Assembly (NCBI GenBank): GCA_038502055.1
Contig: JAXRKN010000037.1
Coordinates: 3,596,001 to 3,660,000, forward strand
Length of the DNA stretch: 64,000 nucleotides
Source of the DNA: Tanytarsus gracilentus
Taxonomy: Eukaryota > Arthropoda > Insecta > Diptera > Chironomidae
Direction: 5' to 3'
This document shows, piece after piece, positions 14,801-26,099 of this stretch (position 1 is the stretch's first letter; each line of letters starts with the position of its first letter). Position numbers and translations under genes: made by a program. The notes beneath the pieces are model-generated. The model had not been told where the DNA came from and searched no databases. It saw only the letters and a program-made list of their open reading frames with translations.

Positions 14801-15960
14801 ATGGCGTGGATAAACCAATGAAAGGTGAGAAATATCCGAGAGGGAAAAAGAAATTGAAAAATTTATCAATGAATATTAAATTGACTAATTAATTTGAGTC
14901 ATTCGTTGATGATAAATTACAATCGTGATCCCAACAAAAGTGGACATTGTTCATCTAATGTGAACTCAAGCGATTCATGTGTGGAATTATTAATTAGGAA
15001 CGTGACAGAAAAATATGCCAAATTATGTGACACATACTCCAATCATATGATGACCAGTTGTGCATCTGAAAAAAGTAATTATCTAGCTATAATAAATGAT
15101 ATTCAAACACTATAATTAATTATCTGAAAATGTCCACGTATCAAATATAAAAGTCCTCAGTAATTATCTCGAATAAACCATGAACAACTTTACAAACTTG
15201 TCAGTGGAAAATTTCTTAAAGTTGTAAATTTAAAGCTTAACGATTGCGAATACCAAAGGCATAAAATTACAAACGAAATCAAAGTAGATCCTAAAGGTAA
15301 CGGGAAGAACTCACATAAACATATTTTACATTCTTGCCTTAGCTTTTTATATGTCAAAACCACAAAATCATAAAATGACATTTTTATAACTCAAAATTTA
15401 TGTTCTCGCGTGTGTGAAAATTTTATCATGTCTGAAGAAAATTTTAGTTTCTTGTTGCTAAGTCGGTCTTGATCTCATCTTCATATCAATTTAAAATTAA
15501 CAAAAATAAACTGATCATAAAACCCTGAAAAGGACAAGCTCAGGTAAAAGAAATTAAATGCTTCGTCGATTTGCTTGATAATAATTACAAAGCAAGCTTA
15601 TGCTATAAAAAAAGTTTTACAACTCCCTAACGAGAACATTTACTCATACACACACCGTAATGATCATAACAAGCTCTTTATGGAGAAGGGCTCTCGACGT
15701 AACTTTAAAATTGCGTCATTATTCTCCCTTATGTATGCTTAAAGTCAGCCCATAAAATTCAGAAGCATTGAGCTTGAAAAATCCTGAATGATAGCGCTAT
15801 AAAATCACCATTTACTCACTCTCGGGCTCGAGAGTTTGTGTACTGTGAACAACAATGTTGTTGTTGCCTCTGAAAATATAGAAAATTGAGGTTTTTCATA
15901 CACACATAGTGAAAAGAGCATACGCGAGAGAAAAGTTCACATGGAAGGAGTGAAAAAGAG
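2807..15960. other. Gene-free AT-rich DNA
   Basis: About 13 kb without any recognisable exon. Open frames of 60-150 codons occur on both strands (for example 12360-12599 plus and 12865-13320 minus). Their products are low-complexity or random-looking and match no family I know. Small palindromes occur (GTCGACGTCGAC at 4154-4165; GGCGTCACGCC at 5264-5274), as do many CT/GA tracts and TGTG runs. I found no tRNA B-box-like sequence. Small exons under about 50 codons could be missed. Confidence 0.6.
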
Positions 15961-16089
15961 ATGATTTACCATTTTTTGAAGTGGCGGTTTTATGAGATTG
16001 TGGTGGTATTTTCGGCATTGCATATTGCCACAATAATTCCACAAAATTGTTTCACAAACAAACCCTCGAATTGCAACACAAGCAATTGA
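15961..16089 (+). CDS. Short ORF with signal-like N-terminus, uncertain
   Basis: An ATG-initiated frame of 42 codons starts MIYHFLKWRFYEIVVVFS and continues with a hydrophobic run followed by a Cys/Asn-rich tail (NCFTN, NCNTSN). That looks like a short secreted peptide or the 5' part of one. A consensus splice donor (ATG then GTAAGT at about 16114) follows 25 bases after the stop, so the ORF may lie in a transcribed 5' exon as an upstream ORF. I recognise no family. Chance occurrence in 21 kb of AT-rich DNA is quite possible. Confidence 0.15.
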   Translation: MIYHFLKWRFYEIVVVFSALHIATIIPQNCFTNKPSNCNTSN

Positions 16090-17617
16090 GTGTAGTAAAA
16101 ATGGTAAGTTTTTATGTTTCTATCGTTGATCAGAATTATTCATGCCGCATAAATAAAAATATTCGATGATTTTGCTTTTTGAAATTTTTTATTTGTTAAG
16201 ATTGAAAATTAAATTTACTCAAAATAAACAAAAGTTATTGATTTATTTTTTTCCAAAGAGAACTCTTCTCCATTAGCACAAAATTGATTAGAATAAATTT
16301 GTCTTCGGATATTGAAAGCTAATTTTTCAATCCAAAGAGGTGTGGCGCGAACGAGAGAATTATTTTCACGACTCACCACTATAACGTGTCTACTTACACT
16401 TATCGCATTACTTCTTTAACCTGAATCGACGAACGAGGAGCTTATCGAAGTATCGACAGCCAGAAATCCATTTAAAACTGATATAAATAGATTTTCGAGC
16501 GGTTAATCGTCTGTTATGGGATTAGTGTGTACGTCGAAAGAGAGTAGCTTATGTTGATAACTGCGTACGATAAAATGCTGCAAGTCTATCGCTGTGAAAA
16601 ACGAGTTGATTGAATGCGTGAGTAGATAAATTGATTGAAAGAACTTTGAAATGTCAGAAGTTTTTTTTTCTTCAAGGTTAGTTTAGTCTAGCTTATATGT
16701 GGAATCAGGTAGGTGCGGCTAAATTTTCAATTACCTTTAATTTGATAAAAGTTTTGCAAAATAAACTCATCAGAGGGATTGTACAAAAATTTTCAAATAT
16801 TGAGATTTTTTTAAAAATTTAAAGACTATTTTGGAATATAAATTTTATAAAAATTTCGAAAAAAAAAATTTCCAAAATTTTTCTTAATTTTTTTTAAATT
16901 TTCCAAACACTAATTTGCTCATGCAAAAACAATATTTTGATATTACTCTACATCCACCTTCCATTTTCACCACCAAAGCACCCACCATTATTGATTGCAT
17001 TTTAATGAACGATCGCCATAAATAACCACTCGGTTTTCAGCTTTAATTAAGCTAAATAAATTGAAAAATAAATCTTTTGCGTTCACGATTGACAACATTT
17101 GATAGCGTAATTGTTCAGTCCTCTCTTTTTCTCTCGCTCTTGATGCTCAATTGTTATGCAATTAATTTATTACTGCATTGTCGATGGCTTAATTGGTTTC
17201 GGTGAGCTATAGCCATTGTGTATTGAATGGGTTATTAAATTTTTATTGCATCTTTTTTCATGCACATTTATTTACATTCGATTTTCTGGTTGTTGTTCAC
17301 TGAATTGATTCGCACAAGCGAGAATAGAATTTCCTCTACATTGTGACGCTTAATAGAAAAACTTTTTATCGTGATGACCCTCGAACGGTCAACTAAAGCT
17401 CATATCCTGAAATGTCAAATATCGTGTATCAGATGAACCAACAACAAAACTCGTCAAATTACAATTGAATTGAAATGAGTCGAATGTTATATCCTCAAAC
17501 TGTCGTCAGCTCTCACCTCTATGTTGCAAAAAAAAGAAATTCTATGAACCGGAAATTATAAAATCGAACATCGATTGAAAAAGAAACGAGCATGATAGAT
17601 AAATTGAAAAGCAACAT
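16090..17617. other. Gene-free AT-rich DNA
   Basis: No coding or RNA gene was recognised. A TATA-like motif (TATAAATAG) occurs at about 16482-16490 in moderately GC-richer sequence. Its significance is unknown because no exon can be placed downstream. Long A/T runs occupy 16780-16910. Confidence 0.5.
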
Positions 17618-17625
17618 CGAGAAAT

Positions 17626-17787
17626 CCTGCGTGGGACATGAAAACCGTTGAAGCCGTAAATTTAAATAAAAGTATACTTTTTGTATACAATTGTCTATTG
17701 AAAATACGTTGAAGCCGAGATTTAAATTCTATTTGTATGAGGATTTTTTGAATTTTAACGGTAACATTTGGTCATGTCCCACGCAGG
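17626..17787 (+). mobile_element. MITE copy 1 (162 bp, 16-bp TIRs, 8-bp TSD)
   Basis: The element begins CCTGCGTGGGACATGA and ends with the exact reverse complement of that 16-mer. It is flanked by the 8-bp direct repeat CGAGAAAT at 17618-17625 and 17788-17795, a clear target-site duplication. It has no coding capacity, so it is a non-autonomous DNA transposon (MITE). Inside, a GTTGAAGCCG motif occurs twice about 60 bp apart, pointing to a partial internal duplication. A copy at 41081 is the same length and differs at three positions, so insertion was recent. An 8-bp duplication fits hAT, P or Merlin-type transposases. The superfamily is not resolved, since the termini lack the usual hAT CAGNG start. 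Confidence 0.9.
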
Positions 17788-17795
17788 CGAGAAAT

Positions 17796-20700
17796 ATTTA
17801 ACGTGTTTTTCCTCAATTTTTTCATTTCTGCATATATTGAAATGAAAAAAGTTCGACGTGATGAAAATTAAACCAAAAAATCATCCACGTCGTCGTTATG
17901 CTGCCAGCATCAGAGGGAGAAAAAAAATATTGTACCGATTAGATCCGAAAATATATTGTGCAATATTCAATGTGAAAAAAAATTATATTTTCTTATTGAA
18001 TGAATTTCCTGAAACTTTTTCTCCTCAAATTATTAAATGTGAATCTTTCTTATCGATTCAGCTCCATCTTGGCGGGAGTTTTTTCTTTTTTCATATATGT
18101 GTGTGCTTTTTTTCTTTGTGAATAGCAAATATTTGGGTTGACATAGGTGAATTTTATTTTTATTTGCTCGAGAAAATCAATTTGAGAAATGTTTTTCTTT
18201 GCAGTTTTTAAAATATTAAAAATTCATCAAAACTTTCATAAATTTGCAACCCTTGAAACTGCAGTTCACTCCATCATGCTTTCAATCTCAAAGTTAGACT
18301 ATGAAAATATAAATCTGATGAATGTCGGCGTCGCTTCTCGCTCAAGCTCGTCTCCAAGGTACACTTTCAAGTGAGAGCGCAAAGGTGTCTCTCACATGCA
18401 TGCATTCACATAAAAATATTTATAATCGTTGTAGTTTATGGCATATTAATGCTTTCCGCAAGTCGTAGTTTAATGGCACATCAACAAGATTTTCTACATT
18501 GTGTGTGATTTTGCGGAGAATAAATTTTGAAATTGATGTACCGCAACTGCCAAATGACTTTCAATTACTTGAAAATCTTTCCTCGTGTCCTTGCTCGAAA
18601 TATCTGTGTTTGAGCTTGTGAAAGACACATGGAAACGAAAATTAATTTGCGAAAATTTATCTCTCTCTCGCTGTTTATTTTTCCCTCGCGTTTTCTGTGT
18701 TTTATCAATAATCAACAGTAAAAAAGTAAACGAGTCGCTCGCGGGAGGATCTGAGGGTGTCGAAGGAAATCATAAAATATTTTACAATGCCACCATATGA
18801 GCAAATTAACACTCATAAATGATATTTTTTTGTGTCTAATTGAAAAGTGAGAACGAGCGAAATTTTATGACTTTTTAGTGTGTGCAACAGACATTGTATT
18901 TACGCTTTGCGCAGACTGCACACAGTAAATCATTTAATGAAGACACATTTCAATTTACAGTCACAGAGAATGCGAATTAAAATGACGATTGTAACATAAA
19001 TATTTCTCACACCCAAACAACAACTGTGGTGAGAGTGAAAAAATCCCACTGGGATGCTCGCGTAAATCATTTTGAATGCACAACTTCATCATCATAATCA
19101 TTTGTTGCTGCTCTGCCGTTCCTACAATCATAAATCTGCAAGCGATTCACTGTATGCAGTCTGCTACTGACACAATTGTCCAAGCTATTAAATAACGCCC
19201 ATCGTAACCAGTGTCGTCGAGCGATGGAGATGAAAAATTTAATTTTACAAGTTTTAAAATTTTTAAATCTAAACTTTTTATTAAATTTTCTGTTCCTTGA
19301 TTTTTTAATTTTTAAACGACAATTTTTGGGCATTGATATTCGATAGTGATGTATCAGACTAATAGTACTCAATAGACTACTTATTGACATCACCGCAGTG
19401 TAAGATGTGACAATTATCTGCATAGAAGGATGATAATACTCAACTTTATTAGATAAATTGAAAACACAACGAAGCATCGTGCATAATACCTTAATTGAAA
19501 TGCCAACACAAAAGGAGCATCAAATAAATAATGATGCAAATAATCAGAATTCAATATCCACTTAGTGCATAGAGTTCGCCACAAAACATTAATACTGGAA
19601 TTAAAATTTCTAAATGACGAAAGCACAATCTCGGGTGCAATAGTTTGTAATAAAATGTGAAAATTAAATTTGATGGCGGCAAATCCGTTTGTGATGTTAA
19701 ATCCCTGTGAATCTCATTACTTTCCATAATCGCATTCATACAAATTTAAATTTTTCTCATTGAAAATATAAATTGCTACTGTTGACGTTTCACGGCTCTA
19801 AATCCGCTTAAGTATCGCGGAGTGTTGAAAAGCTTGCGGCTATTTTGAATTGAAATAACATTCTCTCACACCGACACTTACACAGAGAGCTTCTGGGATG
19901 ATTTTCGCATGCTTTCATGAATTTTACATTTTCCATGAGTTGGGAGAGATTTTTTTATCATAACCCAACGATGCTCAAAGTGGATTTTTATGCAGTCAGT
20001 GTGACCAAGTGCTGCTGCAAAAAAGTATCAATTTTCAACCTCATACGAAAAAGAGAGAGTATTAAGAGGGGATTTTAAGTTGAATATCAATCGAAAAGCA
20101 AATTTGTGGAGCTTGACATGATACGAAAAAGTTGTTTTTTAAACTGACCACAGGTCTGTATACGGGTTGGATTTTACGAAAAAGTTGATAAGCTGAAAAA
20201 GTTGAAAATTTAACATTTAAAAAGGTTTTAAAATTTAAAAGAGTAAAAAAAATATCAAAAAAATTTTCCAACAGCAAAAAAATATTGTGTACGTGATAAT
20301 CGGAAAAATAAAAATCACGTCGATTTTTGAAGATTTGCCTTAAGCGTTTTATTTTCGACTGTTTAATATTTAACGAATTATCATCTTGAACAAATTTATT
20401 AATCCATAATTGAGGAGACTAAAAAAATTAAAAATCCATAAAAAAATCTCAGCGCGAATGTGAAAATTATTATTTTCATCACTCTCCAGCGCGCCATTAA
20501 GTTTGTTGAGAAATTGAAAAATTTACGAGTGCTTTGCTTATGGCAATAAAAAAATGAGTTACACCAAGATGTGCAATTTGTGAATGACACAGGATTGATA
20601 TCTTCATGCGATGATGATAGCAGAGCGCTCCACATCGACAAACTCAATTTATGATCATTTTCAATTTCAACACTTTCCCTCTGCTGAATCACGATGAACT

Positions 20701-21578
20701 TTACAATATTTCATCCACACCATCACGCTCAGTCTACAATCTTAGCTTAGTGATAAGAAGATGGATATGCAACACGTTTTTATTTGAAACTTTTGTGGCA
20801 CTGCAGTGCAGGGTGAAGAATGCATTTTATTTCCATTTCAGGAGGTAAATGCTAAAGGGAAAAGTGCAAATTTATCTTATAATTTACATTTTATTTATAC
20901 AAGAATATATTATTGCATCTCCACAACTGCATCGAGATTAAATTTGATATAGAGAAAAAGCATTTAAAATTTCTAATCGAAATATAATGAAATAGATTGG
21001 AAAATTATTGAAGTGCGAAAAGTTCCAACTTAACTGCTCTATTTTCTTTTCACAATGTTGCAATGTATGGATAAAATTTAAAGTTATTGTAATAAAATGA
21101 ACTTAAAGGATGAAAAGACATACAGAATACTAAGAAGAGTTTTGCTTTATTTCATGGACATTCAAGAATGGTTTTGGAAGCATTTCGATGACACAGGATG
21201 ACACTTTTTAATAAGGAATTAAAAGGAAGAAGTTACAACGGCAAAAATATTTTAAATTATTCTACTGACGCCATCTATCTTTCAACTTAGAATATTTTTT
21301 AAAAAATATTTAACGCTTCTTTTAAACGTGACTTATTGATTTAAAATTTTTCGTTAATGAAAAAAGAAACGTAATAGGAGCAATTAGTAATTAATTGAAA
21401 TAAGCAAACGCTTGGTAAATTAGAAAAAATACATCTGGGAACAAATATCAAATAATCGAAGGAAAAAAAATTATAGACTGATAGTTTCAAATTCAACTAG
21501 AAATTTTTCTTAAATTTTAAACAATTTCACTCAAAAAAAATTAAGATTTTAATAAAATTTATTCAATTTTTCTTCATT
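17796..21578. other. Gene-free AT-rich DNA
   Basis: No coding exon was recognised in this 3.8-kb stretch. Short frames on both strands show no family signature. The part next to 21579 contains the 3' untranslated region and terminator of the first SDR gene, with a minus-strand AATAAA at 21558-21563. Confidence 0.55.
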
Positions 21579-22523
21579 TTAAAATTGATGCAATTTTAAT
21601 AATTCTAAACTTTTATTCCAAAGCCACTCAGCTAGCTCATCGTCTAAAGCTTCTTTTGATGGAATTTTTTCTATGCAATCGGAAAAATATTTTCCAGTAA
21701 CTTTTTCCAGTTCTGGATCAACGGCTAATCTAATTTGTGTTTGAACACCTTCCCTTGGAGTTTTCACAAAAAGTTTACAAATTAATTTATACAGAAAAAT
21801 AACTGTCTTAGGCAAATGTCTAATGATATCAGTGTAAACTACTCCAGGATGACAGCTATTGACAATTACACCCGAACCTTTTAGATAATTAGATAATTTT
21901 CTTGTGAAAAGATTATTTGCTAATTTTGTATTGAAATAAACAGAAAACATCTTGTATGACTTTTCACTCATAAAATCATCACGATTAAGTTTAGCCCATG
22001 CATGACCGATTGATGAGAGAACAACGACTCTGCTGGGAGCACTTTTCTTAAGCACATCAAGAAGCAAATGTGTTAAATAAAAATGACCGAGATGATTGAC
22101 GCTCATGTGCATTTCGAATCCATCCGAAGTTAATAACCTTGGTCCACCCATCATTCCTGCATTATTTATTAAAACATCAAGTCGAGTTTCAAGTAAATTA
22201 AATTTTTTCACAAATTCTCTAATTGATTCCAATGAAGCTAGATCGAGCTGTATGAAATGGACATTTTCGCTTCCACTTTGCTTTTTAATTTTAATCAATG
22301 CATTTTCTCCACGTTTTTTATCTCGACATGCGATGTAAATTTTTCCTCCACGTTTTGCTAAATCAATCGCATTTTCAAAACCAAGACCTGTGTTGGCTCC
22401 AGTGATGATCACAATTTTACCATCAATTCGAGTGTCCTTTGTGTACTTTGACCCGCAGAAATATTTTCGCAAGAAATAGAAAAAAGTTGAAATACCCAAA
22501 AATATTGCAATAAATTTTTCCAT
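21579..22523 (-). CDS. Retinol dehydrogenase-like SDR, copy 1 (intronless)
   Basis: A single-exon gene of 314 residues. The start chosen is the ATG at 22523 (MEKFIAIF), because it aligns with the N-termini of the spliced paralogues; the frame stays open further upstream without homology. An N-terminal hydrophobic segment (about residues 4-18) probably anchors it in the ER membrane. Classical SDR features are present: TGANTGLG at 41-48 for the dinucleotide, NNAG at 120-123, a catalytic Ser at 170/171, and Tyr196 with Lys200 (YFNTK). The family (RDH11-14 type) oxidises or reduces retinoids and other lipophilic alcohols and aldehydes using NADP(H); the substrate here is unknown. Unlike its neighbours it has no introns. 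A minus-strand AATAAA lies 16 bases past the stop. Confidence 0.9.
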   Translation of the reverse strand: MEKFIAIFLGISTFFYFLRKYFCGSKYTKDTRIDGKIVIITGANTGLGFENAIDLAKRGGKIYIACRDKKRGENALIKIKKQSGSENVHFIQLDLASLESIREFVKKFNLLETRLDVLINNAGMMGGPRLLTSDGFEMHMSVNHLGHFYLTHLLLDVLKKSAPSRVVVLSSIGHAWAKLNRDDFMSEKSYKMFSVYFNTKLANNLFTRKLSNYLKGSGVIVNSCHPGVVYTDIIRHLPKTVIFLYKLICKLFVKTPREGVQTQIRLAVDPELEKVTGKYFSDCIEKIPSKEALDDELAEWLWNKSLELLKLHQF

Positions 22524-22666
22524 TTTAAATTTTATGTCAGCTCTCGAGAACATCCGCTGAAAGACTAAAATTAATTGTATGTTAAAAAATTGAAAGATAA
22601 ACACAGGTGCAGTTTTATTTCAGAAAAGTAATGAAAATTAGGAGAATAAAGAATTGAACGAACTAA

Positions 22667-23869
22667 TTACAGCCCAACTAAGTTCGCACTTTTATTCCAC
22701 AACCATTCGGCTGTTTCTTCATCTTTTGTTACACCAAATGCTTTTAACTCTTTGCACTTGTCGAAATATTTTCCGCTTACTTTTTCCAATTCAGGATCAA
22801 TTGCAACAGTGATTGGAGTTTGTGCGGCTTCTTTAGGTGTTCGAATTCCTGGGAGAAAAACTAGCAACAAAAGAATGTACTCAAAAATATTTGTGTGACG
22901 ATGTAATTCAGTTTTAGCGGCACCAGGACGAACTGCATTCGAGGTCACTCCAGTCCCTTCTAATTTTTTACTCAAAGCATTACTGAATAAGACATTCGCT
23001 AGTTTACTGTTTGCATAAGCTTGTCTTCTTCCATAGCTTTTTTCACTCAGTAAATTGTCACGTTCAATTTTGCCCATAGCATGAACAATCGAAACATTGT
23101 TGAGGATGCGACTTGGTGCTGATTTTTTAAGTAAGTCAAGAAGAAGATTTGTCAGCAAAAAATGTCCGAGATGATTGACGCCCATCTGCATTTCAAATCC
23201 ATCTTTAGTAAATTGTTTTGGAATGTTGAAAATTCCTGCGTTATTAATTAAAATATCAAGACGATTTTCTAGTTCATGAAATCTTTTTGAAAACTCTCGA
23301 ACTGAATCCAAAGAAGCTAAATCAAGTTGCAAGAAATAAACATTTTCGCTTCCACTTCTTTCCTTAATTTTTATTAGTGCATTTTCAGCCCTCTGTTTAT
23401 CGCGACATGCGAGATAAATTTTTCCACCACGTGATGCAAGATCGACAGCTGTTTCGAATCCGATTCCGGTGTTAGCACCTGTTTGAAGAGAAATTTGCAG
23501 AATATTTATTAAATTAAATCTAAGCAACTTATTAAAAATTTATGAAATTAAATCTCAATACTTTAAGACTTAGTCATTTATGGCTATCAATATTATCAAC
23601 GACTACTAGGTAGCAACTAGCACATGACTTTAAATTTTCTGCTGTTTTTTTTTCAAAATTAAATGCACCTGTTATAATAACAACTTTTCCATCGATTCTC
23701 GTATCCTTTCTGTATTTTGAGCCACAATTGTAGTGTCTAATAAAAAATCAAAATTTTACTCAGTTAATGAAGTTGCAAGATTTTGTTAAAATTACCTCAG
23801 CAAAAAGAAAAGCACAATTACTGTCAAAACTGAACCGACAATAATTGAAATTAAAATTCCTGTTTCCAT
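22667..23869 (-). CDS. Retinol dehydrogenase-like SDR, copy 2
   Basis: Three exons on the complement: 23869-23796, 23736-23669, 23478-22667, giving 317 residues. Introns are phase 2 (after the membrane anchor) and phase 1 (inside TG/ANTG). Residues 1-25 form an N-terminal hydrophobic anchor. TGANTGIG is at 47-54, and NNAG and YANSK are intact. The strand with the catalytic serine is unusual: the family's RIVVVSS is replaced by RILNNVS, leaving a single Ser, and the later HPG becomes RPG. The enzyme may therefore differ in substrate or activity. It lies 143 bp from copy 1 and head-to-head with MTAP (428 bp apart), so that gap probably holds both promoters. Confidence 0.9.
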
Positions 23870-24296
23870 TTTTTAATTTTTAATCTGCTTTTTTAATTTT
23901 TTCAAAACTATTTTAATTTTGAGCAATTCTATTTTGAGTCAATATCGGTAGAATAAAACTTTAAGAATGAGCGGCTTCTGTTCTCTCAAGGTCTTTATAA
24001 CGCGTTACCTCTTCACTCCACCACGCTTTACATTTCAAATACATTATTACAAATTACATCATTATCCATCAATAATTTAAGCTGTGCACAGCTGTGTGGG
24101 TAAGCACTTCAATAATTACTTCAGACTGGAAATAATAATTTTTATTTATTTTGGTGAGTAAAAAAATTTGAATCTTTTATTTAATTTTGTTAGAAGGAAA
24201 AATTCAGAGTTGCGGTCCCTCTACCGAGACAGAAACTTCTATGTACTCATTCATTTATTAAAAATTTACTACAAAGTCGGAAGTAAAGAATCTAAG

Positions 24297-25422
24297 ATGT
24301 CAAAGGGCATTAAAATTGGAATTATTGGTGGTACAGGACTGGATAACAATCCAGAATTGATTGAGGGAAGAAAGGTTTCAATTATAAGCACAAACTATGG
24401 CTCAGTTGAGCTGATTGAAGGAAAAATTCGAGGAGTGGAATGTGTAAGAAAATTTTTAATTTTAACTTTAAGCACGTGGTGATAATTTTAAATATATGTG
24501 ACAATAGGTCCTCCTCGCTCGTCATGGAAAAAGTCACTCGCTCATGCCAACAAACGTTAACTATCGAGCAAATATCATGGCTCTGAAAATATTAAATTGT
24601 ACTCATGTCATCGCAACAACAGCGACAGGCAAGTGAAACATGATCTCATACTTAAAAATATTTTTGAACTCTTTAGTTGTAGATTAAATTTCTGAATAGT
24701 AAAGTGATAACAAGATTTTTCTTGTTGACAATTTATTGTAGTCCAGCTATATGAGTTCAAAAAAATAAGCTTTAGATATCATAAAAAGAAGCTCTAACAA
24801 ATATTTAAATTACACTTTTTAATCAAACTATTTTGTAGGTTCCCTTAGAGAACAAATTAAACCGGGATCGATTGTGATTTTGGATGACTTCATTGACCGC
24901 ACGAAAAGTCGAGTTAATACTTTCTACGATGGAAGCGAGCAGAGTGACGTTGGTGTTTGTCACCTTCCGATGTGCCCAGCTTTCGATGAACGAACACGAC
25001 AGGTGGTTATTTCAACAGCAAAAGAGATAGGCATTGAAGTTTTCGAGAAGGGAGTTGTTGTCTGCATAGAAGGACCAAGATTCTCAACCAAAGCCGAATC
25101 AAATCTCTATAGATCGTGGGGTGGCGATCTTGTGAATATGACAATTTGTCCCGAGTCAATTTTAGCCAAAGAAAAGGGTTTGCTGTACACTTCGATTGCA
25201 ATTGCTACTGATTATGACTGCTGGAAAATGGGTGAAACAATGGAGGGAGCTGTGTGCGTTGAGGAAGTTATGGCAACATTCAAGAAAAATGTTGAAAAAG
25301 TAACAAAACTTTTGCTCGCAGTCGTGCCCAATATTCAAAAACTCGACTGGACCGATACCATTTCTGAGTTGAATGCTGTCGTTAATGGTTCAATCATGTT
25401 GCCCAATCAATACAGCAAATAA
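24297..25422 (+). CDS. Mtap: S-methyl-5'-thioadenosine phosphorylase
   Basis: Three exons (24297-24443, 24508-24628, 24839-25422) encode 283 residues, the length of the human enzyme. It cleaves methylthioadenosine, the by-product of polyamine synthesis, to adenine and methylthioribose-1-phosphate in the methionine salvage pathway in the cytosol. Visible family features are GIIGGTGLD near the N-terminus, the phosphate-binding ARHGKSHS (about 53-60), GSLR at 90-93, EGPRFSTKAES, NMT (about 189-191) and ATDYDCW with the purine-binding aspartates. Intron 1 is phase 0. Intron 2 uses a GC donor (G then GCAAGT); the nearest GT would put a stop in frame at once. The gene is on the opposite strand between SDR copies 2 and 3. 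AATAAA is at 25564-25569. Confidence 0.96.
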
Positions 25423-26099
25423 GCACATCTTTAAATATGATTTTTTGAATGCACGTACTTTTACTTTAACATTTTTGACCTATGTGTAAAGTCATTTAAG
25501 AAACTTTTTAATTTTCTGCATTTATTCAACAAATTTATGATTGCACAGACAAAAAAGAATAAAAATAAAGTTTATAATTTTTAAAAACCACTTTATGTAA
25601 TTTTATTTGAAAAAATTAATTGCAGTTTTAAATTATTTTTTGTGTCCAAGAGCACTCTTTAAAAATTCTTCTTTACATTTGACAAAAATAATTCTTGGCG
25701 ATAAGAACCAGTTATTGTTATACACAATACACGGAGTAAAATTTATCTCATACCCAAAGATAAAAGGAGTGAGTAAGATTTCGATGGTGTTTTGAAATGT
25801 TTTTTGTTGCTATTAATTTGCTTACCTCAATTAATAAAAAGATGTTGCAAAAATCACGAAATATGTGAAATTATTTTCCATACGGAAAAAGTGCTCGGTC
25901 TTAACACGAGAAAGAATCGAAAATGATTTTGTGTTAGGCTTAAGAATGGCTTTTTATTTAGTTTTGATCATGTATTGTCGACTTAAAATTCTGTGTGTAG
26001 ACAAGTTTTACAAAACTTAATTAATTAGTGTTACTTTTTGTGAAAAAACATTATTTAACAAATTTTAATAAAAGAAAATAAATAAATTTTTGACACTTT
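25423..26099. other. Intergenic gap between MTAP and SDR copy 3 (convergent 3' ends)
   Basis: The MTAP 3' untranslated region and its AATAAA at 25564-25569 occupy the left part. The right part holds the 3' end of SDR copy 3 on the minus strand. Nothing else was recognised. Confidence 0.6.
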
